From the NCBI GenBank assembly GCA_944548615.1, contig OX155961.1, positions 33,703,134 through 33,767,133 of the forward strand: 64,000 nt of DNA. The letters run 5' to 3'. The DNA is from Micropterix aruncella. Taxonomy: Eukaryota; Arthropoda; Insecta; Lepidoptera; Micropterigidae. The notes below the pieces were generated by a model, which saw only the letters and a program-made list of their open reading frames with translations, was not told the DNA's origin and ran no database searches. Position numbers and translations under genes: made by a program. Below are positions 27,540 to 39,700 of this stretch, piece after piece (position 1 is the first letter of the stretch; every line of letters begins with the position of its first letter).

Positions 27540-28260
27540 CTTAGTTAAACACGAATGCCCCATTATTCCTTCGTCATGATTTTTAACCAATTGTATGTAT
27601 TGCTTACACTTAGGTGTTACGCGTTTAATGTAGGTATCGTGTATGTTTTGTAGCTTTAACGCTAAATAAATATAGTGTCTTCGTTCGAATGTATTCTTCA
27701 TTCTATGTTCCGTATATCTTTCTTTATTTATTTTAATGTGATCGCGTTTGAGAGTCCTCAGGGAAGCGTTGCCTTCTATCGATTTCTCATGATTGCGACG
27801 CATTTAGCGCAAATTTGTGAGAATACGCATTATCGTTATATCAATAGACCTATTATTGTATTTACTATTATTACTATTTGATATATTATATTATATAATT
27901 ATGATAATACATATGTTTGTACATTGAACACCGAACGATTTTTAATCGAACTGGTCTAATTGTTATAATGGTTGCTATGAAAATTGATAAGAAAGTTCAG
28001 TAAAGGATTAGTGCGTTAAATGTTTTTTTTTCTTTACTTATTATATTTACTGGCATATCTGTCTTGTAATTGCTTTTTTTGAAAATTTAATGACATGGAA
28101 AAAAATTCAGCAATAATAATTGTCGCCATCGATAAAAAATTATAATAATTGTAGCCATGTTTTTTGTGATAAAAGTTATTTATTACAAAAAACATCGCCC
28201 ATAGTATTTCTTTTATACATGCTACTGTTCAATGGCTAGCCCAATCATATCCTGAAATTA
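27540..28260. repeat. Duplicate of the 12530-13500 / 16470-16680 intergenic block
   Basis: Shares ordered motifs with the block downstream of the first receptor: GCTAAATAAATA.AGTGTC near 27660, CGCGTTTGAGAGTCCTCAG near 27745, GATTTCTCATGAT near 27780, then TGAAAATTTAA, ATTCAGCAATAATAA and CCATCGATAAA near 28080-28130, which match 16490-16585. Identity is perhaps 70-80 percent. Confidence 0.6.
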
Positions 28261-28650
28261 GTTACTTTTAGCTGCACTTCGTAGGCAACATTTATTCGTC
28301 TGTGGGATTTTCAACAAAATAGTTTTAATTTATTTAATTACAATTAATTACACGTTTAGTGTTGTAATTAATATCATTAACAGTATAAGCATTTGTTTGG
28401 TTATGATCTTGCCTTTCTGTTCAAAACCTCAAAGCTATGCCATAAACGGATGCTGCTTTATTTCCATCGTCTCTTCAGTAAGTTTTTACTACAGGTCATA
28501 TTGTTCTGTTTACATAAGTACTTAATTACAGCTTGGCCTTTAGCCACATATATAAGTACTTATATTATTTACCGCTGAGCCAGTATAGTTCAATCAGTTT
28601 GATCAAAAAAATGTGAACTTACGGAACTACGAAAGGCGGAGAAGAAATTT
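28261..28650. other. Intergenic spacer, nothing recognised
   Basis: AT-rich; no domain, RNA gene or terminal repeat recognised. Confidence 0.35.
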
Positions 28651-29480
28651 TATTTTATTTTTTTTATTTATTTATTTAAATCCAAAATAAAAATTTACAA
28701 TGTTGACATAAATAACACAGTGTAAATAAGAGCAAATACTTAGTCATTGTTTGTGAAGCAAAGAAAGTACAGATTTGATGGATTTTATCAGCTCCACTAG
28801 ACTACAGTCTGTTCTGGAGTGATACCACACTTATATTTGTTACATAGTACAATTTTTTATAAATTTTCGGTTAAAATAAAAAATAAAAAATTTTAGCAAC
28901 ATAATTAAGAAAATTTGAAGAAAAAGACATCTAATATTAGTTAGGAAAGCGGTAATAATAAAAGGATAAAAGGGTAATTACCTACATAGGCATTATAATA
29001 TATAGATATATTTATATATAAATACACACTTATACATATAAAATATATATATACACATACACACACATACATATATACAAAATGTATCTACCTATATTCA
29101 ATATATTATACTGTATATATACTTACATAATAATATATAAATAAACAAAAATAAATCATTGCAAAAACTTTTCTTTTTTATTATTTTAAGACACAATTTC
29201 CATGAGCTGCCTTTCGCATTCGCCTCTACTTTTTCCACGTAACCATTTTGTGACCTCAGCTTTGAAAGCGGTACTGGTTCTCAGCTTCTGCCCTTCGGTG
29301 AGTGTCGCAAGGAATGCATCATACATCCGAGGGGCCAGAAACAAATAATGTCTCTGGGCAAACCTTGTGTTCGTCCGAATTTGCTTCTGGGTTTGCTTTT
29401 TTCTTGTGTCGTGTTTGTGATCTCGGCTGGAATGCCGATCTGTGTCGTGGTGAAAATAAGTGACAATCGAATTTATGTAC
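28650..29480 (-). pseudogene. 3' end of a Jockey/CR1-type retrotransposon
   Basis: Minus strand from 29480 to 29193 reads KQIRTNTRFAQRHYLFLAPR, then AFKAEVTKWLRGKSRGEC and a TAA stop at 29193-29191. This is the ORF2 tail (compare SFAQRQFNYIAPKIFN in the element at 13.5-16.5 kb). A 3' UTR follows and ends in a TAAATAAATAAATAAA-type tail near 28660. No reverse transcriptase remains. Confidence 0.68.
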
Positions 29481-29489
29481 AGCTGTCTG

Positions 29490-30590
29490 ATATCAAGTAT
29501 CTGGAAGTCATTGAAAAGTAAATCGGATGGGTAGCGATTTTTATATCATAGTAATATTATTAAGGTCTAGATCCTGATTAAAAATCACAGGTTTTCATAC
29601 CGTCAACTGACCTATCTAGGACCTCCTGTCCAAACAATGTACCACTCCTATTTTTTTATAAAAATATGTCATCCAATGGAAAGGAGACAGTTTGTACGAT
29701 TATATTCATTTTGTCATGAACATGACTAGATGCAGTAAGATTGAAAATGCATTTTTGGTGTTTTGGAATAATTACTGCTATCAACGAACCTCGTAAAACT
29801 TTGTCAGGTGGATAGGATCTGGTAAGCATCTGGAACCTCCCTTATAATTATATTTTCAGACAGCCATCTAGAGTTTTGATAATCTTGATCATATGTATTT
29901 TTGTAGGATTTATCCCAAAAATGAGAATTGCGTAAGCTGCATGAAGAGATCTGGAGCGTTCTGAAAAATGGCCATAAGATAAAGATCGGATACTGTATAA
30001 GACAAAAAAGTATTAAAAAAATAAAACCACAAGCCCTTGTATCTTTAAAGCGCAAACATATAAAATATCAGAGTTGCAAAACATCCAGGGCATTTGAAAG
30101 TATCATTCCTGTTAGTTTAATTTTGTTTACGACCTATCATTCAAATATTATTTTGTAATTTGAAAAAAAAATAAAAAATGTTCGATGTGAATATTTTTTT
30201 TTGATTGCATATTATTTAAGATTGTCTACTGTTGACAATGAAAGCAACGCACCAGATTCACAAATTGTTACTGATTCAAGACATTTCTGTGATAGTACAC
30301 TGTTGGGCATATTGCCACCATTCAATGTACCACTTTTCAAAAAATCACAGAAACATCCCGAGATACTTTTTGAATTATATTAGAACTTTGCCGGATACCG
30401 TATATAATCTTTTTTAATAAAAAATACACCAATTATATATTAATATGGTCATCGCAAAAAATATGTGAAAAGTGGTAAATAGTTAGGGCAGATTGCGGTA
30501 GTTAAGGTCCGCATGTGCGACTCTTCTTATACTATTCGACAAAACTACGGATCTTTCGACAAAAATATTGAACGATAAAGGTGTTGATAA
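29490..30590. other. Intergenic spacer, no gene recognised
   Basis: AT-rich, with short open frames on both strands that lack domains or codon bias. Confidence 0.35.
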
Positions 30591-30595
30591 AAGAA

Positions 30596-31490
30596 GACCC
30601 ATGGGTTCAGAGTCGGTCATACATATTCACGGGTCAACACTCATTCGGTGGCCCCCACGTAGAAATGCGAGCCAGGGTAGGACTCTGGCCTTAGGGATAG
30701 CTTTCCCCAGGGTTCAACCTTCGGGCGCTCCTGGACAGTTTGCGCACCGTGCGGCGTCAGCCAATCGATTGTGCATTCTGACCGACAGCCGGGGGAGTCC
30801 TGTCTGACCGACAGACGGGAAAAAGTACTGTCTACTATAGAGCGGGGATAGTTGTTTACCCTTATGCAACTGTTCTTGAGACGACCAATCGGCTACCCGA
30901 TTACGGGTGAAAGCTAGATAATGGACGCCGTGGTCCGCGATAGATTTGGTAGACACCGTATCACCGCTACATAAGGGAGAGGACCGCGCGAGACCTCGAT
31001 CCTGTAGGTAGGAAGTATCCTGATGATTATTTCCAGACGGAGATAACCTTCCAAACTGGTAGTCAGGGGCGAGGTTGCCCGCTGTATACCTTTCCCGATG
31101 CCTCGCCGTAAGACATTGGCCTCTGACGGGCAGCTGGCGTAGCTAGACTTTGGATTGTTTTTCGACCCAAGTCTTTTGCGCTCACCTCACGGGAGACAGA
31201 ACGATTAATATCGTTAAAACTTCCTGAGGAGACGGGTTCACCCGTTGTAGTTGACAGCTCTAGTTGTATGTGAGGGTAGTTGTTAGGCCGAAGTAATCTG
31301 GTTGCAACTGGGTGATTAACCTGGTTATCTCGCCGTAAGGCGTTGGCTTCTGACGGGCATATGGCTTAACTAGACGGTGGGCTGTTTGGTCCTAACTCTT
31401 CTGCGCTCACCTCACGGGAGACAGAACTATCTAATATTGCTAAAACTTCCTGAAGTGACGGGTTCGCCCGTTGTAGTTGACAACTCAACT
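30596..31490 (+). mobile_element. GC-rich retroposon, copy C, 5'-truncated, with tandem 3' part
   Basis: Starts at AAGACCCATGGGTTCAGAGT, matching about position 40 of copy B, and follows copy B through CACGGGTCAACACTC, CGCTCCTGGACAG, ATAGAGCGGGGATAG and CGCGATAGATTTGG. The 3' part is present twice in tandem (about 31033-31260 and 31261-31486, period 226): CGCCGTAAG, TGGC.TAACTAGAC, CTCACCTCACGGGAGACAGA and the hairpin ACGGGTTC(A/G)CCCGT (31232-31245 and 31458-31471). More diverged from B than A is. Confidence 0.68.
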
Positions 31491-31689
31491 GTGTTGCCAA
31501 TTTACAAGAGGGTCTCCGCCTTTCGGTCACCCAAAAGGGAGCATGTCCGTCCGTTTCGCTCGCTTGTTCGCCACACTCATATAATATTTTATGCGTGGGC
31601 AGAATTTTATTGGGAATATTACCATGGATATGAATATTTCATGGTAACTACTCGAATCTGAAAAAAAATGGTATTATTTTATAAAACTA

Positions 31690-31965
31690 CTTAAATCTGA
31701 ATAATCATTATTTATCAAAATATGAAATATTGTTTGACGTAGTAATTAAATTTTTTTTTAATGTATTCACTTTTATTAATAATTTCAAGTTAGTAAAATA
31801 ACTTCTATAAGTATATTAAAACTACCTACCTTAACTCGTTAATAATAATTAAATTAATTACCATTTTAATTTGAACGAAATAACATGGCTTAAGTTACCA
31901 TAATAAAATAATATTGTAGAAGCAACTTAGCATAAGAAGCAATTCCATTACGACAGTTAAAGGAA
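31690..31965. promoter_or_regulatory. Conserved upstream region of a receptor gene
   Basis: GAAATATTGTTTGACGTAGT at about 31723 and following AT-rich motifs (AGTAAAATAA, ATGGCTTAA/GAATT) recur at 63782-63960. It lies about 100-360 bases upstream of the receptor start codon, so it may hold promoter elements, or simply be part of the duplicated unit. Confidence 0.45.
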
Positions 31966-32053
31966 GTGGTGGTTAAATTAGCTAGTTATCATTAGAATCA
32001 ATTGAAATTTGATTGTGAAGTATATTTTTAAACTCAGAAATTTTATTGAAAAG

Positions 32054-34530
32054 ATGCATTTTTTAGGAAAGATCAGCTTTTGCGCAATGACGAAACAAAT
32101 TTTTAATATATTGACCTTCGTTTTCGCAATCGACAAAGCTCGTATCAAAGAAAATGTCGTCATACAAAGCGGTTTATTTTATAAAATCTACTGTCTATTA
32201 TTAATTGGAATAATATTGGTTCTGAAGATCGTTATATTTGGAAACTTTTGGGTGTATTCCTACGACAGATCATTATTCGAGTTGACAACACAAACTATCA
32301 TCTTCAGTTTGGTCCTCATATCCGCCACGACCACTATTGTTATTAACGTCATCAATAGCTATTTGAATCTACGTTTCGCTAACTGCGTTAAAGACCTCAA
32401 ATATTTTACAAACCATTGCCCCAAAAGTAACTTTGATTCTTTCTCTACCATTGCAAAGATAACTGGTATTGTTATTTTAATCGTAGCAATTGCCATGAAC
32501 ATACACTGTTACGGATATCCATATTTTAGCCACGGAATTGTCATTTCCAATTTCTGTAATTTGGTGATAGACTTACAGATGTTGCAATGTCATGACGACA
32601 TATTATCAATTACGATTAGTCTTCATGACTTCAAGCTGCAGCTGCTCAACTACTGGAAAGTAACTCTTAAGGACGCGGCTATAAACCACGACACCATTGC
32701 TTTAAGAAATACACGATTCGTCAGAATAGACAATATAATTAACATTTTGCCATTTAATGATGAACAACTAGGCCACCGTAATAAAAAGTCCGGAGTTAAA
32801 TTTATGACCGAAGTCTATTTGAAGATTTTTAAAATGAATGCATTGGCAAATTCATTGAATAATGTGCAAGTAAGACATCTTTTTATTTCTTATATATTTG
32901 TCGTTTAATTGGAGTGTTTCCGTCTTCATAAAAAACCTTGAATAGGTTAAAACTAAACTAAAGGTTTAATAGGTGAGTGAAATTTGAAGTTTATTTTTTT
33001 TTTGCTTTTTTCTAAGAAACATATTTTTGGATATTATGATGTTTTTGGAAAGTTTCTTATTCTACCTGAAAATCTTAGTTAAAATCCACCTACTACTTTA
33101 TCGTTTAGGCTTATTTTACTGAGGAAATGCATTTATTTCAACATTTGGATTAAAAATTAGTAAATTGCTATCAACTCAGGGAAAATCATCTAACTTCAAA
33201 AATAGTCTTATTTCAATGAAAAAAACAATTAAAAAAGATATTTTCTTGTTTAGTTTCACATATTGCCCTTGAAAGTTTTGTGGTGCAATTGCGAACAGGC
33301 CATTATATTTTAAAATTTCACTTTAAAAATTTCCCGGCAAGTAGCCGGACTGATTTCATCTTGATACTTATTTCATTTAAAAATCGGTGAGCACTTTCTA
33401 TCGGCAGGCGGATGAACCCGGTTGGTTTTCGTTGCAACCGCCTCAGGCGGCGCGGATTGTTTCTCGGCTTAGGGAGATGTTCGGCAAGCGAAAGGGTTTT
33501 CCTTAATATTTGATTAAAATGTATAACGGAATTTGAATATTACTAGTGTAGCTTGAACACGAGATATTCCAACCAAAATTTCACAATGTGATTTGGCAAC
33601 AAGGCATTTGTGTATCTAAGTTCAATTCCAATATTTCGCGATTAACATATGACTAGTGCGCTCCATGGTAGGCCGATTTAAACTGCAAGTAATGCCTGCA
33701 TTCCAACCAAATAATGCCTCCTTGCCAACCAAATAATGCCTGCTTTCCAACCAAATAATTCTGCTTGCCAACCAATAAACTTCATCTCAATCGGTTTGGG
33801 TGCTATTGTGGAAAAATACACACAAGCACACAGGCACACAGTCAGATTACCATCTGTAAATGGGCCTAATAATCTTAAGGGGACTCAAAAATATTATCTC
33901 TTTCTTTATCTCGAAAAAAAATGTTCACATTAATTAGTAAGTATAATATTTTATTTTATAAAAAAATGCCCTTTTATTACAGATGATCTTCTTTCTTCTG
34001 CAATCTTTCGGTGTCTTGTTATTAGGCTTCACTAACTTCATATATTTCCAGGTAGTTAATCTATTCTAACCATTTCTATTGAAGAGAAATTTTGATTATA
34101 AAATAAAAATATTCATTTATATTTATAGGGTACAGTATTTTCAGTAGACACCATTTGGATTACTCACAACCTTCTGATATTCTTCTTTAATATGCTGGCA
34201 TGCGACCTACTAAAACAAGAATACTTAGATTGCTACTCAATTGTGTACATCTTATCAGTAGCCCCAGGATGCAGTGAGAATAAAATGATCTTTTAAAAAT
34301 AGTTACATGTGTAAAGACTTTCTTATATTATAAATTTTAATAACATTTCAGATTCGGGAGAGAGCGCTGAATTGGTGTGCTTGAAGAAGCTGATGAAAAA
34401 TCGTAAAATAAAATTTACAATTTTCAATGTTTTCGACATGGATATCGGTTTCGCCATAAAAGTTTTAGGGCATATCATGGCATATGTGTTTATTTTGATC
34501 CAGTTTGCTCAACAAAGTAATGTCAAATAA
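32054..34530 (+). CDS. Gustatory receptor, complete, four exons
   Basis: Exons 32054-32869 (816 nt), 33983-34051 (69), 34129-34273 (145) and 34352-34530 (179, stop TAA 34528-34530); 402 aa, all GT-AG. Exons 1-3 have exactly the same lengths as in the receptor at 21.7 kb. The protein is hydrophobic with about seven membrane segments (IYCLLLIGIILVL, IVILIVAIAMNIH, YVFILIQF). Shared residues include AIDKAR, FCNLVIDLQMLQ...D, LHDFKLQLLN.WKVT, DLLKQEYLDCYS and DMDIG. The chosen start gives MHFLGKISF; an ATG 11 codons further in (MTKQIF) fits the alignment equally well. No disabling mutation. Intron 1 contains a 22-bp minisatellite. Confidence 0.86.
33687..33773. repeat. 22-bp minisatellite, four units, in receptor intron 1
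   Basis: Units 33687-33708, 33709-33730, 33731-33752 and 33753-33773 (21 bp), consensus AAATAATGCCTGCTTTCCAA plus CC. Confidence 0.85.
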
Positions 34531-34992
34531 TTAAAAACGTGTGAAAACTTTGTGCATAAATATAATTTATAAATTTTGTATGATATCAACAGCTTATATT
34601 GTATCATATTAAGGCGGTAATAAAAAAGGTGAGGATTATATAATACATGGATAAGTTTTTTTTCAATGGTCACATCTTTTCATGTTTAAAATAATATTTT
34701 ACCATCTCATAATATTTTACTAGCTCTGAGTCATCCTTTTTTGTATATAGTAAAATTTCACTTACCCATTCTTTCGTCCATTGTATTCGAGCTGATTTTT
34801 TTATGGATTATCCATCCGAGATAACTTCGCGACTCTCCTTTATCTTTTTTCGCTTTCCCTTTATTTCTCTTGTTTTAGATATGTACCAATTATCTAGTAC
34901 TATCAATAACTTGTTTCGTTTTAACTTTGTGTGGGCATTTCCGTTTCCAGGTGTGGCCATTGTTTTTATAGTGATACTATACGGTCGAGGCC
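34531..34992. other. Spacer between receptor and LTR retrotransposon
   Basis: AT-rich; no gene. Ends at the TTAT target duplication of the next element. Confidence 0.45.
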
Positions 34993-34996
34993 TTAT

Positions 34997-36091
34997 TATA
35001 ACCGCAAAATACTAATTTCCGTGTTTGGAAGAAACACGGTAGAAACTACCAAAACCCAAAAGAATCAAAGTAAAAGGACGCCACCTCCTTTTAAAGAAAA
35101 AGAAGGAAACTAATTATATTAAAAAAAAAAGATACCCGAAAGAAATTTTGAAAAAGAAAAAAATTAACCTCAAAAAACTATCTCATAGAGTGGGCCAAAT
35201 ATTAATGAGCATTGGGTTTGGCCCTCAGAAAACCCTTTTCCTCAGACACACAAAAGACTACAGCACAAAAAGAAACACGAGAGTATGTAAAGTATCCGTG
35301 TTTATTCGCCCGCAGGCACCCTTCTTCAAATTCCGCTTATTGGCGTGTCACATGTGCTCATCCAAATAAAAATAACAGAATTCCAGAAATGAATGTAAAT
35401 TCCTTGACGTGGAGGCAATTCCCGTCACATTTAGCGACGATTTCGTCACTTATATAGCAGCAGTAATTATTCAAAAAAACCAGAGGTGCCGACAGCTGCG
35501 ATCAATAGAAAAATCCGTTAAAATCTCGAGGATCCTACGGGAAAAGGTACCCAAAATGAAATTAAAATGCTTACCAGATAAATCACACACACTTCACATC
35601 ACAAATTTTACCGCCAGGCGGTTAATTTACGGCTTTCTTGTTTAATCTACTTTCTGCCTCCCTCGGCGGAGCAACAGCAACTGCCCCGCCATTGTTAAAA
35701 CAGGAAATGAGTCTAACCGAACACGTTTGACAACTCATTATTGCCAGAAACACGAATGTCTCTACTCTATGGCAAAGAGTGTAGATTTACTTCCAATTTT
35801 TTTTTTAATCAAAGTTAAATTTTATGTAGGTTTTCTTTTTAATTAATATTATAATTTTTAGTTGTCATTCATTTATTTATTTATTTATCTTTTAATAAAT
35901 ATATCTCCATAATAGCAACATTAATGTCATCTGACAGCTGTTAAGGAAAATTTTTGGATGATTTCAAAAAGCAACAATAAACAACATTTTCGGAACAGAA
36001 AAAGGTTATAGAAAACCCTGAGAAGTAACCTTTAATGATAATTCGGGACACAAGCGCAAAAAAAAAAAAAAAAAAAGGAATTTCTGTTACA
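34997..36091 (-). repeat. 3' LTR of the young Gypsy element
   Basis: 1095 bp, matching 42046-43140 base for base as far as checked except one position. Includes a 19-A tract at 36058-36076. Small open frames inside are not considered genes. Confidence 0.93.
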
Positions 36092-36134
36092 GCCCCAACC
36101 CAAGAGAAAAATCGGGGGAGAAAAACCAACGATT

Positions 36135-36548
36135 TTGATTGAATCGTCCCGATTCACCAGCTACTACGAGCTTTACGACACTAGAACAACAACAACTAAC
36201 TTAACAAACCTTCTTCACGTTAACTATAATCAATTAATCCGTTCAGTAACAATAGCAGAGGCAAACTTTTACCAACTAAAACTTACACCCATTACTCTTA
36301 TCACCAGAGTAAGAAAAGAAAATCAAGAAATTAAACCCAACACCAACATAACCAAAAAAAAACTTATGGAACTCCGACAACTTCCAACAACTAAGGAAGG
36401 ATCAACTCATTGCGGATACCCGACTCCTACCGAAAACAACAATAACTCTGACGTTAAACCTCGACTAAACGTTTACTTACTAAGAGACTATAGTAGTTGT
36501 CATTTACTACCTTTCATACCAATCCCCATTCATTCATCCCGGACATGA
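36135..36548 (+). other. Antisense open frame in the 3' region of the Gypsy element
   Basis: 137 codons opposite to the element's direction, between pol and the 3' LTR, in a strongly A/C-rich strand. It encodes Thr/Asn-rich sequence with no known domain. Biased composition alone can keep such a frame open, so I do not call it a gene. Confidence 0.25.
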
Positions 36549-36731
36549 GACATTCTTACAACAATAATGCTAGATAGAAATGCTAGCATGACTGACAAAA
36601 CAAAATGATTTCAGCTATTGATACCACTTGGTACAATGCCTTTGTAAAGACAATTTAAAGGGCTCATTTTAGTTTCACCCAAGATAGACAATTTTTGTAA
36701 TAGAATGTTAACGCGAAGAACTCCGATACTA

Positions 36732-39700
36732 CTATTCTGAACTATTCGGATTTAGCTTAAAATCTTTGATATGCCAGGAACCTATATTCTTCCCTTTTGC
36801 ATTTTCTAACTCGTACACCAACGCAGAGAGTTTTTTTATTATCTTACATTTTTCATATTTTGGGGCAAATTTGGAAATGTAATAATTCCCAGCATTACTT
36901 AGATAATAAGTCTTTTTATAGATCGTATCGCCTACTTGAAATTCCGCAGGACGGTGTTTTCGATCATAGTAAACTTTATTATGTGCATGTAATTTTAACA
37001 ATTTTTGCCGCACTACATGAAAAATGTTAGATAATTCACTCAAATTTTGAGCGTAAGACAACCTACTACCAAAAATAACCTCTGCTTGAGATTCCGGCGC
37101 CTGAGCATAAAAAGAACCATTCATAATCGGTTCACGACCATGGACTAGGAAAAATGGACTGAACCCTGTTGATTCCGAGACTGCCGCGTTAATGGCCATC
37201 TGAACCTCAGAAAGATAAAGATCCCAGCTGCGATGATCGTCTTTTACACACAACGATAACGCAGTGACCACACTACGATTCTGACGCTCAGTTGGATTAA
37301 CTTGAGGGCAATATTTCGGGTTTAAATATACTTTTGGAATTTTATATTTCGCAATCAGTTCAGTGAACTCCCTTCCGATAAACTGTTTTCCATTGTCTGA
37401 AATTAAATACTGCGGAACACCATAGCGAAGGAATACATTATGTTCAACGACATAACTTACAAGTTTACTGGTAGCACGTTTTAACGGAAAAAGTAAACAG
37501 TATTTGCTAAAACAATCTGTCACCACGAGAACATGCATATTTCTGTTCCTCGTCATCGGATAAGGACCCAACAGATCGACCGAGACCATTTGGAACGGGA
37601 AGGCACAGGACTTAGGATTTCCTAGCTGACCCAAAGGGGAAATATTCGAATGTTTGTATTGCTGACATGTTTCACATTTAGAAACAAAGTTAACTACGTC
37701 TCCGTGTAAATTAGGCCAAAAGTAACGAAGACAAAGACGACGGTGTGTCTTAAAAATTCCAAAATGCATAGCCAAATCAGACTCATGATTTTCTCGGATA
37801 AGCTTTTCTCTAAGCTGCAACGGAACAACTAACTTCCAATCGTAACAACTGGTGAGTTGATACTTGCTTTTAGAGTACCTAAACAATTCATGGTCCTTAA
37901 TCTGGAAATTTGGATATCCAGCGGGATTTTCAGACACTGCCTTAAACAAATCGTTGTACCATGAGTCGGAAACAACAGACAGAGAGGAAACGGGAAGCAA
38001 CCGAGATAACGTGTCAGGAACCACATTATCGACACCTTTCTTGTGGACAATCTCAAAATCAAAAGCAGATAGACGAATACCCCATCGAGCCAGACGGCCG
38101 GTAGGATTTTTTAAGCGCAAAAACCAACGTAAGCTGGCATGATCTGTAAAGATAGTGAATTTGGGACCGCCCTCCAAGTAACCACGAAAATGCTCGACAG
38201 CATGAATAACACTTAGGGCTTCGCGTTCGGTTGCCGAATATCGCGTCTCAGCGGGTAAAAGTGTTCTACTCGTGAAAGCGATAGGATGATCGACGCCATC
38301 CACTTCCTGGGTTAAAACTCCGCCTAAACCGTACAACGATGCATCGCAATGAAGAGCGAACGGTTTTGAATAATCCGGACAAGCCAAAATCGGACTAGAA
38401 ACTAAGGCCGATTTTAGTTTTTGAAATGCCTCTTCCGCCTCGGGCGTCCACTCATAAGGGGGAGCACCTTTGCGGGTACTTGTCAACCGAGATAAGGGAG
38501 CAGCAATACTAGAAAATTTTTTAATGAACCGACGATACCAACCGGCCATACCAAGAAAACTCTTTACCATTTTTGGAGAATTTGGAGTAGGAAAATCGAG
38601 AAAACATTTTACCTTCTCGGGATCGGTATGTAGACCGTGAGAATCAACTACATACCCTAAATACTTCAATTCCTGACGGAAAAACTGACACTTCTTGAAA
38701 TTTATAGAAAGGTTGGCATACAACAAGCGATCTAATACTTTGTTTAACAAAGTTATATGTTCTTCAAAAGTAGCAGATACAATAATTATGTCATCTAGGT
38801 AACAGAAAACTTTGTTTTCGAAAGAGGGATCGAACAATTTGTCAGCCAGTCTTTGCATCCACGCCGGCGAGTTTCTTAGGCCGAAGGCGCAAGATCTGAA
38901 GCAGAAGAATCCTCGACCAGGAACAGTGAAGCTACACTTCTCTCGTGAAGAAGGATCCAAAGGGATTTGCCAAAAGGCAGAGGATAAGTCGATAGAAGAT
39001 AAATAATTCGCATCTCTCAAACTGTCCAAGATAGTAGTAATTCTCGGCAGGGGATACGCATCCGGTTTCGTGATAGAGTTCAGCTTCCTGCTATCGAGAC
39101 AGAAACGAAGAGCACCATCTGACTTTGGAACAAAAATTGTTGGATTATTCCAACCCCCGGAACTAGGTTCGACAACACCTAACTCTAACATCTTATCAAC
39201 TTCTTCATTCAACAGCGCCAATCTAGCTGGAGACAAAGGATAGTAACGCTGTTTCACTGGAGGATGATCTCCAGTATCAATAACCTGGGACAACAAATTA
39301 GTACGACCGAGACCTTTGACTTCGGAAGAAATTTTTTTAAAATTATTGATCATCCTGTCTGCTAGCGATCGCTGGTCTCCAGTCAATGAAGCAAAAGGCC
39401 GCAAGGCCCTCACTTCATTGACTCGATGCCAAACAATCGCATCGCAGGACTCAAACTTGACGAATTTTAATATTTCCGGAGCCAACTCAAATTCTCGGAC
39501 AAAATCAATTCCCAAAATAAGGGAAGTACCTATATCAGGAGCTACAACAGCTCGAATAACCTGGCAACGATTATTGAATTTAAAAGGAAGAAACATAGAC
39601 CCAATCGTCTTAACCGAACTTGCATTAGCAGTGGATAAAGTCACCAACGGAGACTTATTAAGAGTAAAACCGATATCAACTAAATATTTATGTGAATCGG

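Noticed and set aside
28990..29160. CRISPR-like or satellite array in the TATA/CACA-rich region
   Set aside because: Simple mixed TA/CA low complexity; no regular spacer pattern, and CRISPR is not expected in an insect genome.
35148..35645. Small open frames in the LTR, repeated at 42197-42694
   Set aside because: Both copies are LTR sequence; lysine-rich low-complexity frames with no domain. Identity follows from LTR identity.
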